From positions 124,001-188,000 of the forward strand of contig CBDDCL010000015.1 of NCBI GenBank assembly GCA_965226245.1: a DNA stretch of 64,000 bases. Reading direction: 5' to 3'. How positions within the stretch are numbered: position 1 is the stretch's first letter; the number at the start of each line of letters is the position of its first letter. A program made the translations under genes and the position numbers. This document shows, one piece after another, positions 1 to 9,557 of the stretch. The stretch comes from CBDCYS01 sp965226245 (GTDB lineage: Bacteria > Acidobacteriota > Terriglobia > Bryobacterales > UBA6623). Below the pieces are notes generated by a model. That model was given only the letters and a program-made list of their open reading frames with translations, made no database searches and was not told the DNA's origin.

Positions 1-2
1 AG

Positions 3-1661
3 CTTCTTCAAGATAGCGACTCAGCTACGGCTCGTGTTCACGCATTGTGGACGCTGGACGGGCTCGGCGAACTCGACGCCAGCCTGGTTGAGAAGGCCCT
101 GGACGACCCCGAACCTGGGGTGAGAGAAAACGCGGTGCGCCTGGCCGAGTCACGGTTCTCTAGCTCTCCCAGGCTCGCGGAAAAACTCGTCCAAATGGGC
201 GACGACCCCGACCCCCGTTTACGCTTTCAGCTCCTTTGCACCCTGGGCTCCATGGAATCCTCCTCGGCCCGTACGGCACGAGAGAAATTACTGGCGCGGG
301 ACATTGAAGACCGATGGTTCCAAGCAGCAGCTCTGAGTGCGGCTTCTGATGGCGGCCCGCGGATGTTCAAGATGGCCGTGTCGCGCCTAACAGACTCGCG
401 AACGGATGGCCGGTCGGACTTCTTCCGCCAGGTCAGTTCGGTTATTGGCGTGCGCCAGCGCAGCGCCGAAATCCAGCAGGTGATACAGACCCTCGCGAAA
501 GCTTCGCGACCCGAGGCGGCCTGGTGGCGAGCGGCCGCCCTGGAAGGGCTCGCCGAAGGCATCGAGCTAAGAGGCGGTGAGTTAAGCAAGGGAGAGCCTA
601 TAGATTACTTCGCCCCGAAAACTCGAAAGGTCATCAGGCGAAGAGGCGGTGAGTTAAGCAAGGGAGAGACCGCCAAGAATCTCTTGTTGAAATTGTCTGA
701 GGGAGACGACACATCCGTCCGGCGCGCATCTCTATCGCTGCTTGAAGTCACGGGGCTGCCGACCGGGTCCGCGGCCACAGCCGCATTGGCGAGGGCGACG
801 GCGGCGGCGGGCAACCGGGAAGTCGATCCCGATCGCAGGGCGGATGCGGTGGGTCTGCTGGCACTGGCGGATCCCGCCGCCCACGAGCCTCTATTGAAGA
901 GCCTGTTGGACCCCCAAGAACCCGAGGCGCTGCAGGCCGCGGCGATCCGCGCGATTGGCAAGATCCCGGGTGACGGGATTGGAACTTACTTGCTTGAACA
1001 GTGGCGGGTGATGACCTCCTCGGTGCGATACGAAGCCGCCGATGCCTTGCTGCGAGACCCCGGCCGCACTCGAATGCTGGTCAAGGCGATCGAAGACGAT
1101 CAAGTGCAGCCTTGGGCGCTTCAATTCGGGCAAAGAGCGGGATTGCTCATGAACGAAGACGAGCAGATTCGCGAGAACTCGCGCAAACTGCTGATGCAGC
1201 AGCCGGAAGAGCGCGAGAAAGTCATCGATCAATACCAAGAGGCGCTGGCCATGGCGGGAGACGCGGGGCGCGGCCGCGAGGTCTTCGACAACGCCTGCTC
1301 GAAATGCCACAAGTTCAACGGCGCCGGAAAGGAGGTCGGACCTGACCTTGGAGAAGTCCGAAACCGTCCGCGAGAGGTGCTTCTGGCCGATATTTTGATG
1401 CCCAATCAAACGATTTCTCAAGGCTATGAGGCCTACGTGGTGCAAACCGCGAGCGCCGGCACGATCGAGGGAGTCATGGGCCCGCAAACCTCGACCACCA
1501 TCACCCTCCGCCAGGAAGAGGGAAAAGAGCAGGTGATTCGACGCCAAGACATTAAAAGCCTCTATGCTGCCAACCTGTCGGCAATGCCGGGAGATCTCGA
1601 AGAGCAAGTCGATGTTCAACAGATGAGCGACTTGCTGGAGTACCTGAAAACTGCGCAGTAA
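3..1661 (+). CDS. HEAT-repeat protein with C-terminal heme-binding (c-type) domain, 5' partial
   Basis: The frame is open to the left window edge, so the N-terminus lies outside. The first ~400 residues are alpha-helical and HEAT-like (recurring A-x-x-L-x-x-L patterns, R-x-A-A-L-x-A). From about residue 415 comes a cytochrome c-like module with a CSKCH heme site, followed by the GPDL, P-x-x-x-L-x-x-I-L-x-P-N and Q-G-Y-E-x-Y patterns of the Planctomycetes/Verrucomicrobia/Solibacter 'putative heme-binding domain' (TIGR02603). Proteins of this type are usually exported and carry an N-terminal sorbosone-dehydrogenase-like propeller or membrane-bound domain, which cannot be seen here. The likely role is periplasmic electron transfer coupled to sugar or polyol oxidation; this is inferred from the family. 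An in-frame 28-bp direct repeat interrupts the HEAT part (569-668). Confidence 0.85.
   Translation, partial: LLQDSDSATARVHALWTLDGLGELDASLVEKALDDPEPGVRENAVRLAESRFSSSPRLAEKLVQMGDDPDPRLRFQLLCTLGSMESSSARTAREKLLARDIEDRWFQAAALSAASDGGPRMFKMAVSRLTDSRTDGRSDFFRQVSSVIGVRQRSAEIQQVIQTLAKASRPEAAWWRAAALEGLAEGIELRGGELSKGEPIDYFAPKTRKVIRRRGGELSKGETAKNLLLKLSEGDDTSVRRASLSLLEVTGLPTGSAATAALARATAAAGNREVDPDRRADAVGLLALADPAAHEPLLKSLLDPQEPEALQAAAIRAIGKIPGDGIGTYLLEQWRVMTSSVRYEAADALLRDPGRTRMLVKAIEDDQVQPWALQFGQRAGLLMNEDEQIRENSRKLLMQQPEEREKVIDQYQEALAMAGDAGRGREVFDNACSKCHKFNGAGKEVGPDLGEVRNRPREVLLADILMPNQTISQGYEAYVVQTASAGTIEGVMGPQTSTTITLRQEEGKEQVIRRQDIKSLYAANLSAMPGDLEEQVDVQQMSDLLEYLKTAQ
569..668 (+). repeat. in-frame 28-bp direct repeat, 72-bp period
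   Basis: The 28 bases at 569-596 recur exactly at 641-668. The spacing is 72 bp, or 24 codons, so the peptide RGGELSKGE is written twice and the frame is kept. The intervening peptide is basic and does not look like the surrounding HEAT helices. It looks like an inserted and duplicated short element inside the coding region. Confidence 0.8.
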
Positions 1662-2083
1662 AGAAGTACCGGAACGCCGGCCTCGGCGTGTTCAAATACA
1701 CAAACGCGTCTTCCAGTGTCTTCCACATTTCCAATGCTCGTCTTGTCGGTCGAATGGCGCCAATAAGCGCCAATATATATATTCTCCTCGTCGATGCTGT
1801 TGATTGTCGTACTGCTCATGCCGGAACCTTCTATGTCCGCTAGGCTACCCAACATCCCCCGAACCAAGTCCTCACTATAAAATCCCCTCTCGTCCCTTGA
1901 CGAAAAAATGCTGATCACCTCTGCAGAGGATACGCTCCAGGCGGCCTCCTCGTGGACAGATGCCTTTTGACTATGTAGTTCATGATCAACCATTTTAAGC
2001 CAACATGTATGTTCATGGTCCGCTCGGAGCAACGGCCTGCCGCCCCGATCACACAACTCAACAGGGAGATTAACGCTTAACAC
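1616..2083 (-). CDS. possible orphan hypothetical protein
   Basis: This is a 155-codon minus-strand frame with a GTG start whose last ~45 bases lie under the 3' end of the heme-binding gene. The translation is mixed in composition and acidic in the middle, with no signal peptide, no membrane span and no motif I recognise. The stretch is less GC-rich than its neighbours, which argues for foreign or non-coding DNA. No clear ribosome binding site precedes the start. It could be a real orphan gene or a chance frame. Confidence 0.3.
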   Translation of the reverse strand: MLSVNLPVELCDRGGRPLLRADHEHTCWLKMVDHELHSQKASVHEEAAWSVSSAEVISIFSSRDERGFYSEDLVRGMLGSLADIEGSGMSSTTINSIDEENIYIGAYWRHSTDKTSIGNVEDTGRRVCVFEHAEAGVPVLLYCAVFRYSSKSLIC

Positions 2084-2821
2084 TGCACTACAAACCTTTT
2101 ATCTCAACAACAACACCCCATGGGGCGGGTGGGCACTTGACTAAGTTGAAGAACCGCCAAACCTAATGCCAACAGAAAAGAGAATCGACAAAGTTTTCAT
2201 TGAGAACCCTATGCCTACCCATCGAATCAAAAACACAAACACACTCTAAGCATTCCTCGACCACGGGCGCTCGTAAATTTTTCCCCTTCACGACGCTCCA
2301 CTGTTCTCGGGTCGAACGGTTTGGGGGTCGCCTCAAACCGTTCTAAAAAATTTATCGGCACGGCAACCGGCCTAAAAGGCCTCTCATGAAAAAAACAACT
2401 TCGGTCGGAACGCAGAGCCTGCCTCAGGACAGCTCGCGAAGATTGCCGCAAGCAGAGATGGAGTATGAGATGGATCACTGCCCGGCACCGTGGAGGTGTC
2501 CAGCAACGTGTTATCGGGCCAGAACCTCCGCACCGGGCCGTCTAGCAACCCGAAAACCGAGTCTAATCAGGCAGCTAGCGGGGCTCGGAACGGATTGTTG
2601 GTGGTATGGCTTGTTCCCGCCATCTATCTGAGAAACGGTAGAATTGAGCCGTCTTGATCGGCTCGACCATCCGCCACTACAAGAGCCGGGAATGGCGTTT
2701 ATGGCACTTTGAAGGAATCAGTAACTTGCGTTTTTTCAATAGGGTGGAATAGTCCGAGTCCCACCTCGGGTACCAATGTTTTTCGCTTGGACGACTTGCC
2801 CGCTTCAGCCGCCTTTCGGCT
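2084..2821. other. long intergenic region, no recognised gene
   Basis: About 740 bases lie between two minus-strand frames. The DNA is less GC-rich than the flanks. Short frames exist on both strands, but none shows a family signature. The only clear structure is the hairpin at 2314-2343. Nothing else is recognised. Confidence 0.6.
2314..2343. repeat. strong intergenic hairpin
   Basis: A perfect 10-bp inverted repeat (GAACGGTTTG / CAAACCGTTC) can be extended inward by a G-T pair and two G-C pairs to a four-base loop. An A-rich run follows on the plus strand. Neither strand has a clear U-tract after the stem, so it is only a possible terminator or a dispersed repeat unit. Confidence 0.5.
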
Positions 2822-4327
2822 TCAGGCGATGATCTGGTGCAGCACTTTGCCGGCCACGTCCGTCAGCCGGTATTGCCGGCCGTTGTACTTGTAGGTCAGC
2901 CGCTCGTGCTCCAGCCCCAGCAGGTGAAGGATCGTTGCGTGGAAGTCGTTGACTGAAACTGGGTTCGCCGCCGCCTTGAAACCCAGCTCGTCCGACTCGC
3001 CGTAGGAAACGCCTCCCTTGACACCGCCGCCTGTCATCCATGTGGTGAAGCAATGTGGGTTGTGGTCTCGGCCGGGTTTTTCGGCGCCGATCTGAGCCAC
3101 CGGCAGACGGCCGAATTCCCCGCCCCAAATCACGAGGGTGTCCTCCAGCAGGCCACGCTGTTCGAGATCCGTCAGCAGCGCCGCCATCGGCTGGTCCGTC
3201 TCGCCGGCGAATTGTGAGTGATTTCCGTGGATGTCATGGTGTCCATCCCACGAACGCTGGTTTTCCATGCCCCCGGAATAGATCTGGACGAAGCGCACGC
3301 CGCGCTCGACGAGCCGCCGCGCCATGAGACATTGCCTCGCCATGTGGCCGCAGCGTTCCTCGTGCAATCCGTATAGCTGCTGAATATGTTCCGGTTCGCG
3401 ATCGACGTCCAAGGCCTCCGGCGCCGCCATCTGCATGCGGTAGGCCAGCTCAAAACTCTTGATTCGCGCCGCAAGCTCGGCTTCGCCGGGGTTTTGCTCG
3501 AGGTCCCGATTGTTGAGGCGCGCCATCAGATCGAGCTGCGCGCGCTGCCTGTCGTCGGTCATCGCGGCCGCGCGCTTGAGGTTTTGGATCGGCTCGCCTG
3601 TCGGCCGAAGCCAGGTGCCCTGGTAGACGCCGGGGAGGAAGCCCGCGCTCCAGTTCGCCGCGCTGCTCTTGGGAAGCCCGCGCCCCTTCGGGTCCGACAT
3701 AACGACAAATCCCGGCAGATTGCGGCTCTGGCTGCCAAGCCCGTAGGTGACCCACGAGCCGAGACACGGGAAACCCATGCGCATCTGTCCGCTGTTGATC
3801 GTGAACAGCGCGGGCGAGTGATTATTCGAGTCGGAGTGGCCCGAGTGGATGAAAGCCATTTTGTCGACATGTTCACCCAGGTGGGGGAACAATTCCGACA
3901 CCATCTTGCCGCTTTCCCCGCGAGGTGAAAACTCGAACGGCGACTTCATCAAGGCCCCGACTTCCTCCGAGAAGAAGCCGGTGAACTTGTCGAATCCCTC
4001 GAGTTCCTGGCCGTGGTGTTTCGCGAGAGCGGGCTTGTAATCCCACGTATCGATGTGGCTAGGCCCGCCGTTGATGAAGAGCCAGATCACCCGTTTCGCT
4101 TTGGGCGCGAAGTGAGGCTGTTGGGGCGCCATCGGGTTTAGAGACCGTTCGGCGAGCGCGCCGGCGGCGAGGAGTCCTTCCTCGTTGAGGACGCCCGCTA
4201 AGCCCAGCATGCCAAGCCCCATGCCGCAACGCTGTAGCAGGGAACGTCGGGAGAGGGTGGCTGTCGGATTCATTTTGGCGCCGCTATTACACAAGCGATT
4301 TGGAATAGGAAAAGGCATGGGTGTCAC
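2822..4327 (-). CDS. DUF1501 domain-containing exported protein
   Basis: The 501-codon frame carries the DUF1501 (sulfatase/phosphatase-fold, alkaline-phosphatase superfamily) pattern: an RVIWLFINGGPSHIDTWD-like block near the N-terminus, HSGHSDSNNHSPALF in the middle and GGEFGR plus GRDHNPH near the C-terminus. A twin-arginine-like leader (SRRSLLQ followed by a hydrophobic run) sits after an internal ATG at 4273, which may be the true start; starting at the GTG at 4327 gives 18 more residues. That GTG overlaps the stop of the preceding gene by four bases, so translation is probably coupled. DUF1501 genes paired with DUF1549/DUF1553 genes are typical of Planctomycetes, Verrucomicrobia and Solibacter-like Acidobacteria. 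The substrate is unknown. Confidence 0.9.
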   Translation of the reverse strand: MTPMPFPIPNRLCNSGAKMNPTATLSRRSLLQRCGMGLGMLGLAGVLNEEGLLAAGALAERSLNPMAPQQPHFAPKAKRVIWLFINGGPSHIDTWDYKPALAKHHGQELEGFDKFTGFFSEEVGALMKSPFEFSPRGESGKMVSELFPHLGEHVDKMAFIHSGHSDSNNHSPALFTINSGQMRMGFPCLGSWVTYGLGSQSRNLPGFVVMSDPKGRGLPKSSAANWSAGFLPGVYQGTWLRPTGEPIQNLKRAAAMTDDRQRAQLDLMARLNNRDLEQNPGEAELAARIKSFELAYRMQMAAPEALDVDREPEHIQQLYGLHEERCGHMARQCLMARRLVERGVRFVQIYSGGMENQRSWDGHHDIHGNHSQFAGETDQPMAALLTDLEQRGLLEDTLVIWGGEFGRLPVAQIGAEKPGRDHNPHCFTTWMTGGGVKGGVSYGESDELGFKAAANPVSVNDFHATILHLLGLEHERLTYKYNGRQYRLTDVAGKVLHQIIA

Positions 4328-7300
4328 CTAATGTAAAGAAACTCGTTCAGGCTCAAGAGGGTCTGGCAGTAGTCGGTTAGGGCTAGAGCGGCTGCGTTGG
4401 CTTTGCCCTCAGCTTCGAAGGATCGCTGCTGCTGCGCGAGGAATTTTTCGCCGTCAGTAAGCTCAGCCTCGTTGGGCGGCCTGGCGTATGCGATGCGGTA
4501 GGCTTGGCGAATTGCTCGGGGACCTTCCAGTCCATCGAGACGCGCGGCGAGACCCTCGGCGTAGCGGCGAGCTTGCGGGCTGTTCAGGAACATCAGGGCT
4601 TGCGGGGCGATGGTGGTCGATGGGCGGCGTCCGATGCCGACGAGGTGCTCGGGCCAGTCGAACAGCATCAGCATGGGGATGAGTTCCGTCCGCTTGATGA
4701 AGAAGTAAACGCTGCGGCGGCGCATGTCCTCGCGCTGGGAGCCGGGTCCGTACATAGTGTCATCGAGGAGTCCGGCGACGGTGAGCAGGGAGTCCCGGAC
4801 GGCTTCGGCTTCCAACCGGCGCGGGGTCCAGCGCCAGCGGTAGAGATTGTTGATGTCCGCCTCGGCCTTTTGAGCGTCGCGGGCCGCGCTCTGCCTGTAG
4901 ACGGCGCTCGTCATGATCAACTTGTGCAGCCGTTTGAGCCGCCAGCCGTGGGCGATCAGATCTTGGGCCATCCAATCGAGCAACTCGGTATGGGTCGGGC
5001 GGTCACCTTGCAATCCAAAGTTGTTGGGGGTAGCAACAATCCCGCGGCCGAAGTGGTGATGCCAGAGGCGGTTTGCGATGACCCGCGCCAACAGTCCCCC
5101 GGCGCCGCGGTCGACATCAGTCATCCAGTTGGCGAGTGAAGCGCGGCTCAAGGTACTTTTACCCCAGCCTTGCCTCGGCGACTCGAGGAAGTGGCTTCCG
5201 CCGCCGGCTTCCGCCGGGGACGCGCTCCAGTAGGTTTCGCCGTTGCCGCCACGAATCAGCACTCGCAGGAAGCCCGAGCTAGCCGGCTCCTGTTTCTGGC
5301 TGACATCCCCTCGGTTGAGGAAGTAGGTCTCCTCGTAAAAGTGCGGGTAGCCCTTGTCATTGGCGCTATGGCGCGGATGGGGAAACCCCTCAGCGGTCAC
5401 CTGCAGCTTCGTTTTCGACGAGTATGGCTTAGTGGCAGCGTGAGCTTGAACCGCGTCGTCCAGGCGTCGCCAGCGAGTGTCGGACCGCCCAAACCACCGC
5501 AGCAACGCAGCGCCGTGTTCCTTTGACAGACTGTGCAGTCCGTCCTGTTTGAGCGCGGCAAGGCCCTCGACAACTGCCTGTGGCACCCCGGAACCAACAG
5601 CCAGGGGCGGTCGCTTAGTGGTCGAAACAGAGAGCCGGGGTCGTCCCAATGCGTGCTGGCTGTTGTAGAGAAACCGCAGGGTGATAGTGAGCCTCGTTCC
5701 GCCTTCGAAGCCGATCAGTTCCGAAAACGCAAAAGCAGCAGCGTGATCTTCCCCGGTGGCCGTCGGCGTCAGCCACCACCCGTCTTTCCCGGAATCATTC
5801 AGCGCAGCCTGAGCAGACCTCCCCGGGTCCAACTCGCTGGTGGCCCGGGCGGAGGTAAGCTCGGCGTCGACAGGCTCGGACTCCAGATCGGACAGCGGCT
5901 GAACTTTGACTTTGACAACGCCCAAGTGAAACCGGCCACTGTGGGAACGTCCTGGGCCGTTGGAGGGTAGCGAGGGATGGCTCATCGCCTCCAGCCGGAG
6001 GGAGCTGATTCCCTGCGTTTGTACATCGGCCGTAACGGTGTAGTCGTCGAAGTCGGGGTTCGGGCCGATAGCCAGAATCGAGCCGTCTTCGAGCTTTTCA
6101 AAGGAGGCGCCGTTCTTCGATTCATAGCTGTTCAGGTCGAGCACCTGCCATGCATCGGCGTCGGGGGTTGCACCCTGCTCGCCGATGTTCGGGGCGCCGT
6201 CTCGCAACCATTGATCGAATGGCTTGGTTAGGCTCTCGCGCTCGTACCGTGCTCGCTCGGCGGTGAGGGCTTGGTGCTCTTTGTCCCACTTTTCCTGCGC
6301 GAGACGATAGCCCTGGGGATCCGGGTCATAGTCGATCTCGGTGCGAATCGTGCGCCCGAAGGTCGAGGCCAGCCGGTAGTAATCGCGGGTCGGGATGGGG
6401 TCGTACTTGTGGTCGTGGCAACGGGCGCAGCCGACCGTCAGGCCGAGCATCGCGGTACCCATCGTGCCGATCATGTCGTCCAGCTCGTCGTAGCGGACGG
6501 TTTCGAACTCGTGCTCCGTGATCTGGGTCGGGAAAGGGCCGCCGCCCAAAAACCCGGTCGCCATCAGAGCGAGCGGGTTGTCCGGAGCGAGTTCGTCGCC
6601 GGCAAGCTGCCAGCGAACGAACTGATCGTAGGGCATGTCCTCGTTGAGCGCTTTGACGAGAAAGTCTCGGTAGTGATACGCGTAGGGCCGGTCGTGGTCT
6701 TCCTCGAAGGCGTGACTTTCCGCAAAGCGGGCGATGTCGATCCAGTGGCGCGCCCAGCGTTCACCGTAGTGCGGGGATTCCAGAAGGTGATCGATCAGGT
6801 CCTCGTAAGCGGTTGCCGAGGAATCGGTCACAAAGGCGTCGACCTCCTCCGGCGAGGGTGGCAAGCCAAGCAGATCCAAGTACGCCCGGCGGATCAAAGT
6901 TCGGCGTCCCGCCGCCGCGTTGGGGGTCAGCCCTTTCGAGTTGAGTTTTTTGAGGATGAAGCGGTCGATCGCCGTTCGGGGCCAGTCTTGATCGCCGACG
7001 GCGGGCGGCGCGTTGCGGGCCAGCGGGCGAAAGGCCCAGAACTCGCGGTGCTGGCCGGTGATTTCCATCGGCCCATCCCGATCCGCGGGCTTGTCCACGA
7101 GAGGCTTGTCGTAAGGCGCACCCAGGTCCACCCAGCCGGCGATGCTGCTGATCGCCTCCTCGGAGAGCTTTGGTTGCTGAAAGGGCATGTGCGGTTTCTG
7201 CTCATGCCGGATGAGCTTCAGCAGACGGCTCGCGGCCGCAGTCTCACCAATCTTGCCACTGTTAACGAGGGAATCGCGGTTGGAGAGGTCGAAGCTGCCC

Positions 7301-7530
7301 ATGGTTTGCCCGCCGCCATGGCAGGGGAGGCAGCGTTCGACGAGGAGTGGCCGAACCTCTTGCTTGAACAGCTCGATGCCTTGAGCCATCCGCCGGGCGT
7401 GACGGGCGGCATCTTCGGGTCCGAGCGAGCCGGTTTGCTGCGCGGCTAACGGCAGGGCGGCGCCGCAACACAGGGCTGCGATCAGCCAATGCACTCGCGC
7501 GTCACGTTGAATCTTCCATGGGAAATCCAT
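4324..7530 (-). CDS. PSCyt1/DUF1549/DUF1553 cytochrome-type exported protein
   Basis: The chosen ATG (7530) begins a 1068-residue protein with a clean signal peptide (hydrophobic core, AL-P-LAAQ cleavage region). An open frame continues to 7638, but the extension would bury the signal. A CLPCH heme site lies at about residues 67-71 (planctomycete cytochrome C domain). DUF1549 follows, with RRAYLDLLGLPP and GERWARHWIDIARF blocks, and a second CARCH motif directly followed by DHKYDPI. DUF1553 forms the C-terminal third (LANWMTD, NRLWHHHFGRG, SAVYRQS, RRRSVYFFIKR). The central ~200 residues resemble a concanavalin/LamG-like insert. It is the first gene of a two-gene operon with the DUF1501 protein. 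The family is thought to act in periplasmic redox degradation; no function is proven. Confidence 0.92.
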   Translation of the reverse strand: MDFPWKIQRDARVHWLIAALCCGAALPLAAQQTGSLGPEDAARHARRMAQGIELFKQEVRPLLVERCLPCHGGGQTMGSFDLSNRDSLVNSGKIGETAAASRLLKLIRHEQKPHMPFQQPKLSEEAISSIAGWVDLGAPYDKPLVDKPADRDGPMEITGQHREFWAFRPLARNAPPAVGDQDWPRTAIDRFILKKLNSKGLTPNAAAGRRTLIRRAYLDLLGLPPSPEEVDAFVTDSSATAYEDLIDHLLESPHYGERWARHWIDIARFAESHAFEEDHDRPYAYHYRDFLVKALNEDMPYDQFVRWQLAGDELAPDNPLALMATGFLGGGPFPTQITEHEFETVRYDELDDMIGTMGTAMLGLTVGCARCHDHKYDPIPTRDYYRLASTFGRTIRTEIDYDPDPQGYRLAQEKWDKEHQALTAERARYERESLTKPFDQWLRDGAPNIGEQGATPDADAWQVLDLNSYESKNGASFEKLEDGSILAIGPNPDFDDYTVTADVQTQGISSLRLEAMSHPSLPSNGPGRSHSGRFHLGVVKVKVQPLSDLESEPVDAELTSARATSELDPGRSAQAALNDSGKDGWWLTPTATGEDHAAAFAFSELIGFEGGTRLTITLRFLYNSQHALGRPRLSVSTTKRPPLAVGSGVPQAVVEGLAALKQDGLHSLSKEHGAALLRWFGRSDTRWRRLDDAVQAHAATKPYSSKTKLQVTAEGFPHPRHSANDKGYPHFYEETYFLNRGDVSQKQEPASSGFLRVLIRGGNGETYWSASPAEAGGGSHFLESPRQGWGKSTLSRASLANWMTDVDRGAGGLLARVIANRLWHHHFGRGIVATPNNFGLQGDRPTHTELLDWMAQDLIAHGWRLKRLHKLIMTSAVYRQSAARDAQKAEADINNLYRWRWTPRRLEAEAVRDSLLTVAGLLDDTMYGPGSQREDMRRRSVYFFIKRTELIPMLMLFDWPEHLVGIGRRPSTTIAPQALMFLNSPQARRYAEGLAARLDGLEGPRAIRQAYRIAYARPPNEAELTDGEKFLAQQQRSFEAEGKANAAALALTDYCQTLLSLNEFLYIR

Positions 7531-8025
7531 TACTCCCCTTGTTGCCACCATCATCAGTGTACGCGCGGGCTGCGTCAAAAACAACGTCAACACTCTTGCG
7601 AACAGTCTGCCGCATCCCGAACTCGACACTACCTGCAATCCAGGTCGCGACCGGGACGAGAAGTAGAGCGACGCCTAGATACTTCACCGGAAAGTGCTTG
7701 AGGTGATGTCGCCGAATGGCCGTTTGCGCAGCTTCCAGGCCGCCAGCGCGCTACTCCGCCAAACCGGGCAAGGAGGCCCCGTTCCAAATCAGCGGTAGAG
7801 GAATCTCAAGGAAAGGAGCAAAGCGAAGAGACTTCAACATCACATTCGGAAGTCCAGTCACGCATATCTGATGCCTGCGTAAATGTGGGCTGGAAATCGA
7901 TCAGCGAAAGTATCTGAGGAAGCTGGATTCGTATGCTCTCTTCCTGCTGGCCATGGCAACACTGACCAACCATTTCGGCGCTGCTCACCAAGTTTGCCCC
8001 ACGGCTTCATCGATAGTTCAGGGAA
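7531..8025. other. intergenic, no recognised gene
   Basis: This is the upstream region of the cytochrome operon and the downstream side of the tRNA. It should hold the operon promoter, but no convincing hexamers were found. A 61-codon minus-strand frame (7502-7687, GTG start, hydrophobic N-terminus) overlaps the operon start; it is not supported by a ribosome binding site. Confidence 0.5.
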
Positions 8026-8115
8026 TGGCGGAGAGAGAGGGATTCGAACCCTCGGTAGAGTTACCCCTACACACGCTTTCCAAGCGTGCGCCTTCAACCA
8101 CTCGGCCATCTCTCC
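8026..8115 (-). tRNA. tRNA-Ser (GGA)
   Basis: Read on the minus strand, the 90-nt sequence starts GGAGAGATGGCCGAGTGG, has an anticodon stem-loop with CUUGGAAAG (anticodon GGA), a long variable arm typical of class II tRNAs, a GGTTCGAATCC T-arm and an acceptor stem closing with TCTCTCC. The discriminator G is followed by an encoded CCA (8026-8028). It reads serine codons UCC and UCU. Confidence 0.97.
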
Positions 8116-8388
8116 GGCGCATTCAAAAAGGGGAACCCAGAAGCGGGCTATCGCTATCCCGGTGAGCTTCTTTTGATTGTATCGGTTGCTGCCGAGGTGC
8201 TGCAAACGAGCCGATCAACTGGACAGATAGACCCAAGTTAGGCAGAATCGAGCGATTCCCAGCCGGTTGAATTCCGTAACTAGGAGCCGGTTGGAGAGAA
8301 AATGTCGCCGCGGCTGTGTTGGAGTGCGGGCGGAAAGTGGGGCCGGGAAAGAAGGGACACACTAACATTGAATGGCAAGGAGGAAGAT

Positions 8389-8679
8389 GTGTCCCGAAGA
8401 CAATTCACGCAAGAGTTCAAGATCGAGGCCGTGCGGCGCATGCAAGACGGCGAGTCGGCCTCGGCTCTGGCCCGCGAGCTGGAGGTCAAACGCGGCAAGC
8501 TCTATGACTGGTGCTCCGCCTTCACAACTGTGGGCGGCCGACATCACCTGCGTGCGCACCTCCCTGTTGAGGTTAGAGTGAACCGGAGCAAGAAGCGCCT
8601 CTATATGGACAGAATCGAACACCCTCAGGCATGGGCGGAACCGCGGCTGAAAACCATGTTGGCCCGGTGTCTTCGATAA
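8389..8679 (+). pseudogene. IS3-family transposase remnant (orfA start joined to an orfB scrap)
   Basis: The first ~40 codons after a GTG at 8389 match IS3 orfA HTH proteins (SRRQFTQEFKIEAVRRMQ, SASALARELEV, LYDW). The orfA-like part then ends abruptly. About 20 bases later, in another frame, LWAADITCVRT appears, which resembles the first catalytic Asp block of the IS3 orfB integrase core. Most of the element has therefore been deleted and the two ends joined. No inverted repeats were found. The remnant sits just upstream of the isomerase-like gene. Confidence 0.7.
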
Positions 8680-8693
8680 ACTGACCACTAGCC

Positions 8694-9557
8694 ATGCCTG
8701 ACAACTACAAATTCAAACTCGCCGTCTGCAACGAGCTTTTTGAGGGCTCGGATTTTGCCGCCTCCTGCCGCTTGCTGAAAAAGGCCGGCTGGCAGGGCAT
8801 CGAAATCGCGCCGTTCACCCTCCAAAAAGACGCCAGTACGCTTCCCGCCGAGCGCCGCCGCGAGGTGCGCGACATCATTGTGTCCGAAGGCCTCGAGTTT
8901 GTCGGGCTGCACTGGCTCACGGTCGGTCCGGAGGGATTGCACGTGACCACCCCGGATGAAAACCAGCGCACTAGCAGTTGGGACTTCGTGCGGCGGCTGG
9001 CCGACCTCTGCGCCGACCTGCGTCCCGAAGGCGGAAGCGGCGGCGTCATGGTTTTCGGCTCCCCTTTTCAGCGCCGCACGGACGGCGCCTTCCCCGTCGA
9101 TGTCGCCGTCCGCAACTTTACCGGCGGTGTTCGCTCGATCGCGCCCGTGCTAGAGGAGCGCGGCGTCACTTTGTGCGTCGAGGCCCTTCCGATCGCCCAG
9201 TCCGACGTGATTCTGACGCTCGACGAGGCGGTACAGGTTGTCCGCGACGTGAACAGCCCGGCGGTCAAGACGATGTTCGATTCCCACAACGCCATCGATG
9301 AGGCCGAACCCCATGCCGACATCGTCAGCAAGCATTGGGACCTGATTCGCCACGTCCATGTCAACGAGCTGGATGGAAGCTACCCGCGCCCCGATGGCGG
9401 TTACGACTTCAAGCCGGTGCTGCAAGTGGCCAAAGACCGCGCTTTCGACGGCTGGGTTTCAATGGAAGTTTTCGACTTCACGCCAGGCTCGGAAAAGATC
9501 GTCACCGAAACGTACGCCTATCTGCGCGATCAGATCGGACAGTTGAACCGGGCATGA
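8694..9557 (+). CDS. sugar phosphate isomerase/epimerase-like TIM-barrel protein
   Basis: The 287-residue protein has the layout of the xylose isomerase-like (AP_endonuc_2) TIM-barrel family. It opens with KFKLAVCNELFEG, then GWQGIEIAPF (strand 2), EFVGLHWL, VMVFGSP, TLCVEALP with a metal-binding Glu, KTMFDSHNA, HVHVNELD and a terminal WVSMEVFDF. Size and motif order fit a full-length cytosolic enzyme acting on a sugar or sugar phosphate; the substrate cannot be read from the sequence. Its stop overlaps the ATG of the next gene by four bases (ATGA), so it is translationally coupled to the NAD-dependent epimerase, and the pair probably works on the same sugar or sugar nucleotide. Confidence 0.9.
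   Translation: MPDNYKFKLAVCNELFEGSDFAASCRLLKKAGWQGIEIAPFTLQKDASTLPAERRREVRDIIVSEGLEFVGLHWLTVGPEGLHVTTPDENQRTSSWDFVRRLADLCADLRPEGGSGGVMVFGSPFQRRTDGAFPVDVAVRNFTGGVRSIAPVLEERGVTLCVEALPIAQSDVILTLDEAVQVVRDVNSPAVKTMFDSHNAIDEAEPHADIVSKHWDLIRHVHVNELDGSYPRPDGGYDFKPVLQVAKDRAFDGWVSMEVFDFTPGSEKIVTETYAYLRDQIGQLNRA

Noticed and set aside
6271..7449. 392-codon plus-strand frame antisense to the DUF1549 gene
   Set aside because: Codon-phase shadow in GC-rich DNA; the minus strand has clear domains.
7502..7687. 61-codon frame with hydrophobic N-terminus upstream of the cytochrome gene
   Set aside because: It overlaps the cytochrome gene start in another frame, has a GTG start without a ribosome binding site and no family resemblance.
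7883..8205. Open frames of ~100 codons on both strands over the tRNA-Ser gene
   Set aside because: They translate the tRNA itself (GGERGIRTLGRV-type artefact); the cloverleaf explains the sequence.
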